The notes below the pieces were generated by a model, which searched no databases, had not been told where the DNA came from, and was given only the letters and a program-made list of their open reading frames with translations. Of a stretch of 34,844 nt of DNA, positions 1-6,229 are shown piece after piece. Positions within the stretch are counted from its first letter, which is position 1, and every line of letters starts with the position of its first letter. The DNA lies in contig DATEUP010000220.1 in assembly GCA_035283065.1 (NCBI GenBank), positions 1 to 34,844 of the forward strand. Direction: 5' to 3'. The translations under genes and the position numbers were made by a program. The stretch is from DATEUP01 sp035283065. Its GTDB lineage: Archaea > Thermoplasmatota > DTKX01 > DATEUP01.

Positions 1-205
1 CGTGCGCGCGCGCCTCGCCGGCAAGCGCGTCGCGGCGCGCCCGCAGCGCCCTGGACTCGTCGATGAGCTCGCGCCGCCGCGTCTGGAGGAGGTCGCGCTC
101 GGCCCTCGACTCGTCGGCGAGCTGGGCCTCAGCGTCCCGGCGGTCTAGAAGCCCGCGGTAGCGCTGCTCCGCCGAGGCCCCTGCGCGCAGCGGCTGGCCC
201 GTCAT
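1..205 (-). CDS. N-terminal part of a coiled-coil protein (partial)
   Basis: Only the first 68 codons are in the window; the gene runs off the left edge. The ATG at 203-205 is preceded by a GGAG-type ribosome binding site. The visible peptide is very rich in Arg, Glu, Ala and Leu with heptad-like spacing and has no Pro or Gly after about residue 10, so it should form a long alpha-helical coiled coil. Archaea encode several families of such proteins, and I cannot assign this one. It lies downstream of the small gene at 318-632 on the same strand. A possible TATA-like element (CCTTTAAC, about 272-279) lies upstream. No catalytic motif is visible in the part present. Confidence 0.6.
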   Translation of the reverse strand, partial: MTGQPLRAGASAEQRYRGLLDRRDAEAQLADESRAERDLLQTRRRELIDESRALRARRDALAGEARAH

Positions 206-317
206 CCCCGTGCTCCACGGCGGGGCGGGCTCTGCGCCCGGCCCCTCACGCCGCGCTGACCCGCCTTCCCCGTTAAAGGGCTTTCGGGGCGCTTGCGCAT
301 TTGCAAAGACGTCGGGC

Positions 318-632
318 CTACCGCCAGGTGATGAACCGGTCGAGCAGGTTGAAGATGTCGTCGGCGACCTCGCCCTTGATGACGCCTTCCTTCACCTTCT
401 CGTCGACGAAGTCCTTCGCCTCGTCGATCGAGGTCCTCGAGCCCTTCGCGATGATCATCGACTGCAGGGGGTCGGCGACCTTCGGGTCGACCGCGTGGCG
501 CGAGAAGAGGTCCCGCAGGCTGTAGCGGAAGAGCTTCGCCTGGCCCATATTGAGCATCGCGCGCCGCCGGAACGAGGCCCCGCCCGTGTTGAAGTAGTTG
601 TGCGAGCGCTTTCGGGGGGGCGGCGGTCCCAT
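318..632 (-). CDS. Hypothetical protein, 104 aa
   Basis: I do not recognise this small basic/acidic protein. The first 25 residues are rich in Pro, Arg and Ser and probably disordered. Residues 27-104 look like a compact helical domain: a hydrophobic/basic stretch with SLRDLFSRHAVDPKVADP, then an amphipathic region rich in Asp, Glu and Lys ending in LLDRFITWR. It has no signal peptide or membrane segment. The ATG at 630-632 is preferred because a TATA-like element lies about 40 nt upstream and codon use matches the neighbours. A second ATG 13 nt further upstream opens a different frame that looks like a shadow. It sits between the DUF835 membrane protein and the coiled-coil gene, all on the minus strand. 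Confidence 0.65.
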   Translation of the reverse strand: MGPPPPRKRSHNYFNTGGASFRRRAMLNMGQAKLFRYSLRDLFSRHAVDPKVADPLQSMIIAKGSRTSIDEAKDFVDEKVKEGVIKGEVADDIFNLLDRFITWR

Positions 633-668
633 GGCGTGCCTTCATTTGCGCCCAACGCCTTCCTTGAG

Positions 669-677
669 TTATAGTTT
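669..677 (-). promoter_or_regulatory. Candidate TATA box for the 104-aa gene
   Basis: On the minus strand the sequence AAACTATAA stands out in a GC-rich surround about 40 nt before the ATG at 632. This would place transcription start 10-15 nt before the start codon. Confidence 0.4.
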
Positions 678-705
678 ACCCAAGCCAGATGCGCGCAAGG
701 GGCCG

Positions 706-2751
706 TCATGCGTGGGCGAACGGGTCGGCCGCCAGCAGCTCGAATCCCGAGCGGCGGATGAGCGCGACCCGCTCCGGCGGGAAGACCTCGGCGTCGTAGA
801 CCACGACGAAGACCGTCCGCGACTGCGCGACGAGGTCCGCGATGCGCCGCAGGGCCTTGAGGTAGCTGTCGAACTGGTCGCCCGCATACGTGATGAGGAA
901 CTCGAGGCCGTCGAGTAGCACGACGCCGTTGCGCCCCTCGGCGGCGTCGACGAACGACTTCACCTGGCTCACGAGGTACTCGGGCGCGGGCTTGAGGTCC
1001 CGCTCCCCGCGGCGCTCGGCCGTGAGCCAGTAGACGAGAGTCCCGGGCTCGAACGCGTAGCGCTCCGCGAGCTTCGTGGGCTCCGTGCGCGAGATGCAGA
1101 GCCCGAGGTACCCCTGCCGGACGAGCTCCTTGAGAATCTCGTAGCCGCGCCCGCGCGTGCCCGTCGACTCCTCGAGCAGGTAGCCGTCCCCGCCGCGCAC
1201 GATGAACGAGTAGGGGGAGAACCCGAGGTTCTGGAGGCCGCGCAGGAAATCCGAGCGCCCCGCGGCCGACATCTGGCCCTCGAACTGCTTGAGGAAGATG
1301 CGCACCTTGTTCGCCACATCCGTCTTGAGGAGGTCGACGCGGGCGTCGATGTCCCGGCCGAGGGCGATCTCGGGCCCCCGGATCTCCACGTGCTCGAAGA
1401 ACGGGTCGACGCCGCGGAGGGTCTCGATCCGGCGCAGGGCCTCGGAAGCCGGCAGCGCGCACTTCTCGAGCACCTTGTTGAAAAGGTGCACGAGCATGGC
1501 CTTCTTCACGATCGGCAGCTCAAAGAGCGAGCCGAGCTCCACGGCCTCCGCTTCGCCGCGCCTGCTGTAGAGCCACGTGATCTTCGGCATCCCGTGGCGG
1601 GGGCCCGAGAGCTCGCGCCCGATTTCGAGGGCGGCCCGAGCCGTGATCCACCCCTCGTCGAAGATCTGGTCGATCTCGTCGAGGTAGATCACGCCCTGCT
1701 TTACCGTGCGCGCGTAGTTCAGGATCGAGTCGGAGAGCCCGCGCAGGTTCGTCGCGGGCACGTAGCGCAGGTTCCCCTCCTCGCGCACACCCCAGCCCGC
1801 CCTCTCGATCACGATCACGGGGATCCGCTTGAATGTCTCGACGATTTCGGGGGCGGGCTGGTTCACGCCGACGTAGACGCCCTCCATCCCCTCGTTCACG
1901 AGGCGCTTGAACGTCTCGCTGGCAGGCTTCTTCGAGAGGACGTAGACGCGGCCCGGCGTGATGGCGACCTCGCCCTCGCCGCTCTCGAAGCCCGGGAGGC
2001 GCTCGGTGACCGGCGCGAAAAGCAGGACGCCGCGGCGCGTGATGCCGAGCGCGATCGTGAAGTTCATCGCCACGATGGCGACCGACGAGAGCCCCGGCAA
2101 AGCGGGCCCGAACACGAGGGGCAGGAAGATGTCCGTCGAAAGCCCGAAGGCAAGGAGGAGCCCGAGGCCCGCGAGGATGTACCGGATCTCGCGGCGGTAG
2201 GCGGGCGTGCGCCGGTCTTGCGGCGGGGTGACGAGGATCATGAACCCGACGAGGTAGAGGATTAGCGTGGTGGCCAGCCCGAAGAAGTACCAAGGCTCTC
2301 CGAGGATGTCGATCGCGGTGACCTGGAAGTCGCAGAAGCCGAAGCCGCCCGCGCAAGTCCCGGCGGGCACCTGGTAGCGGAAGGTGAGGAAGGCCGAGGT
2401 CACCGTGGAGGCGATCTTCGGCAGGACGAGCACCGCGCTGATCCAGACGTGCTGGCGCTCGAGCGCGTGGAACCCCCGCGTGTACGAGAGCGCGAAGAGC
2501 ACGAAGAGGCAGGGAGAGATGTCGGCGAAAAGGAAGGCGGGGATGAACCAGGGGATCACGGCCGGGTCTTTCTGGATGACCCGGATCGAGAGGTCCGAAA
2601 CGATCCAGCTGAAGAAGAGGAGGACGAAGAGCAGCCAGATGAAGGACGGGTGCGAACTCTTCACGCCGCGCCGCAGCATGAAGCCGACGACGAGGACGTT
2701 GGATGCGAGGCCTACGGCCGGGAAGACCACGAGCGGGTTCAGGTCGGCCAC
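706..2751 (-). CDS. Seven-TM membrane protein with two DUF835 domains
   Basis: This 681-aa protein has an N-terminal half with about seven hydrophobic segments (roughly residues 8-26, 37-57, 66-90, 102-122, 153-175, 190-210, 219-240), resembling the 7TM sensor input domains of histidine kinases. Two cytoplasmic DUF835 domains follow. The first (about 265-395) begins GRVYVLSKKP and contains GVIYLDEIDQI. The second (about 520-655) begins GDGYLLEES and contains the family hallmark VVLLDGLEFLI. The linker (400-515) is helical. DUF835 proteins are common in Thermoplasmatota and Thermococcales and are thought to act in signalling, but their biochemical activity is unknown. There is no kinase or receiver domain here. 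Translation starts at a GTG. The gene lies 84 nt downstream of the terpene operon on the same strand and could be a separate unit. Confidence 0.88.
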   Translation of the reverse strand: MADLNPLVVFPAVGLASNVLVVGFMLRRGVKSSHPSFIWLLFVLLFFSWIVSDLSIRVIQKDPAVIPWFIPAFLFADISPCLFVLFALSYTRGFHALERQHVWISAVLVLPKIASTVTSAFLTFRYQVPAGTCAGGFGFCDFQVTAIDILGEPWYFFGLATTLILYLVGFMILVTPPQDRRTPAYRREIRYILAGLGLLLAFGLSTDIFLPLVFGPALPGLSSVAIVAMNFTIALGITRRGVLLFAPVTERLPGFESGEGEVAITPGRVYVLSKKPASETFKRLVNEGMEGVYVGVNQPAPEIVETFKRIPVIVIERAGWGVREEGNLRYVPATNLRGLSDSILNYARTVKQGVIYLDEIDQIFDEGWITARAALEIGRELSGPRHGMPKITWLYSRRGEAEAVELGSLFELPIVKKAMLVHLFNKVLEKCALPASEALRRIETLRGVDPFFEHVEIRGPEIALGRDIDARVDLLKTDVANKVRIFLKQFEGQMSAAGRSDFLRGLQNLGFSPYSFIVRGGDGYLLEESTGTRGRGYEILKELVRQGYLGLCISRTEPTKLAERYAFEPGTLVYWLTAERRGERDLKPAPEYLVSQVKSFVDAAEGRNGVVLLDGLEFLITYAGDQFDSYLKALRRIADLVAQSRTVFVVVYDAEVFPPERVALIRRSGFELLAADPFAHA

Positions 2752-2835
2752 GCGCCCCGCCCCCGCCTTCCCGGCATCGCCCCGCGGCAGATAGGTTCTG
2801 GGGTGCGGGTTCGTCGGGGGGCGATCACGCCGCTT

Positions 2836-3777
2836 TCAAGGCCGCCCGGGGACCGCCTCGTCGCCCCAGAGCCAGAACCCGCCCACGCGGTGGCCGAGCC
2901 CCATCACGGTCGTCGCGTGGCGCTCGTAGTAGCCGCGCAGGTACTCGAGGGCTTGGGGCTCGAGGTTCTCGCGGTAGCTCTTCGCCCCAAACGTCCGCCG
3001 CCGCACGAACATGAAGTCGTAGAGCACTTTGCGGTACCAGTCCCCGCGCATCTCGGTGGCCGGGACGGGCGTGAAGTAGCACTCCGCGTACTCGCCGAGG
3101 AAGGGCGGCATGGTCTCCGAGAGGCGGCACTCGCACGGGCGGATGAACACGTCGACCGGCGGCACGTCCTCCCCGTAATAAGCGCGCACGAGGTCGGGGT
3201 AGCCGTTCTGGTACGGGTGCTTGTCGTGCCGGCGCCCGCCCTCAAGCGCGCGGTTCTCCGCGAAGCGGATCTGCTCGATGGCCGTGGAGCACGCGAAGCC
3301 GAGCCACAGCTTGCGCGCATAGCCCTTGGTCTCGGAGGCTAGGGCGTCGGCAAGCTCGAGGGTTCGGCCGTACCCGTGCTCCTGGAGCATTTCGCGGTCG
3401 CCGTAGAGCCGGCAGTGGATCTTCTGGGTGTGGAACCACTCGCGCCAGAACTCGCCTCCGAAGACCTCGTTTGCGTATGCGATGATCTGCCGCTGGTAGT
3501 TCTCGTCGAGCGCGTAGCGGCCGTGCGTCATCGCTGGCGTGAAGATGTGGTCGGCCCCCTGGCGGAAGAGGAGCTCGTAGGTGTCCATGAAGGGGCGCGC
3601 AAGCCGGCGGTTGAGCTTCACCATGAACTCTTCCTGGCTTAGGTTCATGCGGTAGCTGATGAGCCCCGTGCGGCGCGTTCCGTCGTCGACGAGCGTCACG
3701 ACGCGCGGGCCCTCGTTCGCTTGCACAAAGCGTGCGGTCTCCTCATCACTCATCTCCAGAAACTCCGTCGTTTGCAT
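2836..3777 (-). CDS. Rv3378c-like cis-prenyltransferase-fold terpenyl transferase/phosphatase
   Basis: This 313-aa protein resembles M. tuberculosis Rv3378c (tuberculosinyl adenosine transferase / tuberculosinol synthase, about 296 aa), which has the cis-prenyltransferase fold and acts on a cyclic diterpenyl diphosphate. By comparison from memory, the collinear matches are EFLEM near the N-terminus, the catalytic loop DDGTRR (residues 31-36, corresponding to the FDGTRR loop with Asp34), a FTPAMTHG segment, CRLYGD, then AYYGEDV followed by DVFI, CYFT with VLYDFMFVRR, and a C-terminal VMGLGHRVGGFWLW. It lacks the usual undecaprenyl synthase signatures, so it is probably not a polyprenyl elongase. 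The gene starts 5 nt after the cyclase stop, so the two are almost certainly co-translated. Expected role: remove diphosphate from the cyclase product, yielding an alcohol or joining the terpenyl group to an acceptor. The true acceptor cannot be read from sequence. Confidence 0.82.
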   Translation of the reverse strand: MQTTEFLEMSDEETARFVQANEGPRVVTLVDDGTRRTGLISYRMNLSQEEFMVKLNRRLARPFMDTYELLFRQGADHIFTPAMTHGRYALDENYQRQIIAYANEVFGGEFWREWFHTQKIHCRLYGDREMLQEHGYGRTLELADALASETKGYARKLWLGFACSTAIEQIRFAENRALEGGRRHDKHPYQNGYPDLVRAYYGEDVPPVDVFIRPCECRLSETMPPFLGEYAECYFTPVPATEMRGDWYRKVLYDFMFVRRRTFGAKSYRENLEPQALEYLRGYYERHATTVMGLGHRVGGFWLWGDEAVPGRP

Positions 3778-3782
3778 TCCGT

Positions 3783-5456
3783 TCAGACCCCCCGTGGGTT
3801 TCGTTGGCTCACCGCTCCGAGGCTTGCCCCGACTTGCAGCGCGGGCGCGCCCCGCCCGCTCGGCAAGTCCAGGCTGGCCTGGTTGGGTGAAAGGGAGGGG
3901 GGAGCGCCTTCAAGGGCCAGGGCGGCCGCCGAAAGGGCGCCTGCAACCGCGGCTGCGGCCATCGTCACGGGGCTGTAGAGGACCTTGGCCGTCCACGTGG
4001 GGAGGGGTTCCTCGCCGCGGTGCGCGAAGAGCCATGCCGAGCCCGCCGCAAGTTCGTCGGTAAACTCGCCGGGGTGCCCCTCGCCCCACGCGCAGAGGCC
4101 GAGGACCGCGTAGGCGGTGTCCTCCGCCGTGGAAGGGCCGTGCACTTGGGGAGCCCACGAGCCGTCCGCCCGCTGCGAGGCGGCAAGGAAGAGCGCCGCG
4201 CGCTCGGCGAGCCGCTCGTCGACGCCCGAGAGCGCCTCGATCGCGTGCCAGGTCGGGTAGTTCGGCGAGACCGAGTAGTGATCGAGGAAGGAGCCGTCCC
4301 CCCGGACGTTTGCCCGCACGTACCGGAGCGCGACTTCCGTGAGGGCCTCTTTGCGCGGGTGGGCAAGGACGCGCAACGCCTCGATGGCGTGGAGGTTCGG
4401 GGCCACGGCGCCCCGCCGGTCGCTGAGGTAGCACCGGAAGTAGTCCTCGCCCGCGTACGCGTCGAGGAAGGCCGGGGAGACCGCCTCGCCCCCTTCCGCC
4501 ACGACGAGCGCCGTAAGGGCCGAATCGTCAAGGTCGACGGCGGGGAACTCCCGCGAGAACGCCACGCCCTCGGCGGTCCAGGCCTCCCGGAGACGGCGCA
4601 GGGCGCCATGGGCCGCCTGCGTGCGCAGGACCCCCGAGCGGCGCAGCGCATAGAGCGAGTAGCAGCCCTCCATGATCTCGTAGGGGCCGAAGTGGCGCTG
4701 GCCTCCGTCCGTGTTCATCGTCGAGCGCAGGTAGCTAAGGAGCGGCGCCTCGACCCGGCCCGCCCGCTCCATCGCAAAGGCGGTCGACGAGGGCGCGCAC
4801 ATGATCGACCCCGAGGGGAGCGCCCTTAGGCGCGAGACGATCCGCTCGGGGTCCCCGCTGCGCCCGGTAAGCTCGATGAGGTGGCCGACCGGGTGGCCCG
4901 AGTAGAGGACCCGGCCGTAGAGCGCCTGGGCAAAGCGGCCGACCTTCCTGTAGGGCCACCCCTTGGGGTCGACGGCGAGGCCAAGGTCGGCGCAGCGCTC
5001 GACAAGCGGCGGAATGAGCAGGTCGGAACCGACGAGCTGAGGCTCGCTTGCAAGGCGCGGCAAGATCCCGCGCAGGGCGTCGAGGCCGCGCTCAACCGAG
5101 CGCGAGTGCAGGCCCTCGCCGCCGCCTGCAAGGCCCGCAAGCGCGGAGAGCGTGTTGAGCGCGCGGTCGTGGACATTGCGGACCGGCGAGCCCCACGAAC
5201 CGTCCTCGTGCTGGGAGGCGTCAAGGTAGGCAAGCGAGCGCCGGACGACCTCCTCGCGCGGCGCAAGGGGTGTGAGCCTGGCCACGAACCCCGAGTCGTA
5301 GGCGACGGAGCCCATCCGGGAGGACCCGATGCGGCGCAGGGCCTCGCGGGCAAGCTCGACGCCGGCCCGCCGCATCTCCGCGGGGGAGGGCTTAGGGGGC
5401 GAAGGCTCGGCGTGCCCGTCGGCGCTGCGGTGCCTGGGGTTTCCCGCGCCCATCAT
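3783..5456 (-). CDS. Class II diterpene cyclase (Rv3377c-like)
   Basis: This 557-aa protein has the hallmarks of protonation-initiated terpene cyclases. AYDSGFVARL at residues 52-61 matches the AYDTAWVA signature of labdane-type cyclases. DLDD at 308-311 is the DxDD acid motif. DGSW/DGSF repeats (QHEDGSW, RGDGSF, SQRADGSW) belong to the alpha/alpha-barrel squalene-hopene and prenyltransferase superfamily. There is no DDxxD class I motif. The likely substrate is geranylgeranyl diphosphate, giving a bicyclic diterpenyl diphosphate (halimane or labdane type). Length is close to Rv3377c (about 501 aa), with an extra 30-40 aa disordered N-terminus and a hydrophobic Ala-rich stretch after residue 500. 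The ATG at 5456 overlaps the preceding stop (ATGA) and has a GGAGAGG ribosome site; an adjacent in-frame ATG is at 5453. A longer upstream reading frame exists but only reads through the previous gene. Confidence 0.88.
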   Translation of the reverse strand: MMGAGNPRHRSADGHAEPSPPKPSPAEMRRAGVELAREALRRIGSSRMGSVAYDSGFVARLTPLAPREEVVRRSLAYLDASQHEDGSWGSPVRNVHDRALNTLSALAGLAGGGEGLHSRSVERGLDALRGILPRLASEPQLVGSDLLIPPLVERCADLGLAVDPKGWPYRKVGRFAQALYGRVLYSGHPVGHLIELTGRSGDPERIVSRLRALPSGSIMCAPSSTAFAMERAGRVEAPLLSYLRSTMNTDGGQRHFGPYEIMEGCYSLYALRRSGVLRTQAAHGALRRLREAWTAEGVAFSREFPAVDLDDSALTALVVAEGGEAVSPAFLDAYAGEDYFRCYLSDRRGAVAPNLHAIEALRVLAHPRKEALTEVALRYVRANVRGDGSFLDHYSVSPNYPTWHAIEALSGVDERLAERAALFLAASQRADGSWAPQVHGPSTAEDTAYAVLGLCAWGEGHPGEFTDELAAGSAWLFAHRGEEPLPTWTAKVLYSPVTMAAAAVAGALSAAALALEGAPPSLSPNQASLDLPSGRGAPALQVGASLGAVSQRNPRGV

Positions 5457-5857
5457 TTTGAGAGCCTCTCCATCTTGAGTTCGACAAGCTCGGCAAGCTT
5501 GGCATCGTGCGTGAGCACGGACACCGCCTGCCCGATGTCTTTGATGAACGCGGGCGTGAGGTCGCGCCGCTGGACCTCGCGCGTGTCGACGCTCCACTTG
5601 CGGCAGAAGAGCACGAAGAGGATCTGGGCGTCTTTGAGCCCGGCCTCGGACTGGAGGACCTCGATGCACGACAGGGCAAAGGCGTTCATCTCGAGCTCGG
5701 CAAACGCCGGCAGCGCCGAGATGCGCCGGACGCTGATCTCGAAGATTTCGTCCTCGTCGGGCGCGAGGACCTCCATATCGTCCGATTTGATTGTGATCCG
5801 GTTGCCCTGGATGATGTGACCAAAGAACGTGATCTCGTTTCGCAAGGGCTTAGCCAT
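5453..5857 (-). CDS. Hypothetical protein, 134 aa, first gene of the terpene operon
   Basis: I do not recognise this family. The protein begins with a beta-type segment (NEITFFGHIIQGNRITIKSDDMEVL), continues with an acidic turn, then becomes largely helical with a Leu/Ala-rich core and a single Cys-Arg-Lys-Trp motif (CRKW). There is no signal peptide or membrane segment, so it should be cytosolic. The ATG at 5857 is chosen because GGGAG lies 4 nt upstream; an in-frame ATG at 5890 would add 11 residues. Its stop overlaps the cyclase start by the ATGA arrangement, so it is translationally coupled to the cyclase. It could be an accessory subunit of the terpene pathway or an unrelated gene that drives the operon. 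Confidence 0.72.
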   Translation of the reverse strand: MAKPLRNEITFFGHIIQGNRITIKSDDMEVLAPDEDEIFEISVRRISALPAFAELEMNAFALSCIEVLQSEAGLKDAQILFVLFCRKWSVDTREVQRRDLTPAFIKDIGQAVSVLTHDAKLAELVELKMERLSK

Positions 5858-5898
5858 TTCTCCCACGCTTCCACGGACGGTCAGGAACATTCGACCGC

Positions 5899-5917
5899 GA
5901 AGACTTTTTGAGTCTTC
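5899..5917. promoter_or_regulatory. Perfect inverted repeat, candidate operator
   Basis: GAAGACT and AGTCTTC form perfect 7-bp arms around a 5-nt T-rich spacer. The site lies just downstream of the transcription start expected for the terpene operon, between TATA (5945-5952) and the ATG at 5857. It could be a repressor site, or a 5'-UTR hairpin in the transcript. Confidence 0.5.
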
Positions 5918-5944
5918 TAGCGACGCTCGATGCCCCGTGGAAGG

Positions 5945-5952
5945 TATATAAA
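5945..5952 (-). promoter_or_regulatory. Consensus archaeal TATA box (TTTATATA)
   Basis: Read on the minus strand this is TTTATATA, a perfect match to the archaeal TATA consensus, and the clearest one in the window. It would start minus-strand transcription near 5922, about 65 nt before the ATG at 5857. Because the element is nearly symmetrical it could also work on the plus strand, but then the leader to the ATG at 6230 would be about 255 nt. Confidence 0.6.
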
Positions 5953-6229
5953 CGTGCTCCGAAGACCCTCCCTGCTAAGCCCGATTCGGGCAATTCTGCG
6001 ACTTTTTACGACTCCGCGCGTACGTGCGCACGCGCGCGCGAGGAGCGGGCGCCCGGCAGGCAAGCGTGCGCCGCTTGGTCGCAGGAAGTCGCGCCGCGTG
6101 TTTGGCCCTCGCCAGCTGCCTGGGGGGCCCCGCGTTTCGAGGGACAGCGGAGCAGGGGCCAAGGCGGGGCGTTTCCCGCGGCTTATCACCCCGGAAAATG
6201 CTAATCCGCCACCCGTTCTCGGGCGGCCC

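Larger units (their letters stand above)
5858..6229. other. Divergent intergenic region, about 370 nt
   Basis: This gap separates the minus-strand terpene operon from the plus-strand surface protein. It contains a consensus TATA element (5945-5952) and a perfect inverted repeat (5899-5917). The right-hand part (about 5980-6180) is GC-rich and stays open in the surface-protein frame, but its translation is Arg/Gly/Pro-rich and unlike a real protein. A weaker TATA-like stretch, GCTTATCAC (about 6181-6189), lies about 45 nt before the ATG at 6230 and may serve the surface protein. No RNA gene was recognised. Confidence 0.6.

Noticed and set aside
5460..5470. GAGAGCCTCTC palindrome near the cyclase start
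   Set aside because: The spacer is one base, too short for a hairpin, and the site lies in coding sequence at a ribosome binding site.
5930..6229. 100-codon upstream extension of the surface-protein frame
   Set aside because: It would cross the TATA element and place a disordered Arg-rich stretch in front of a good signal peptide.
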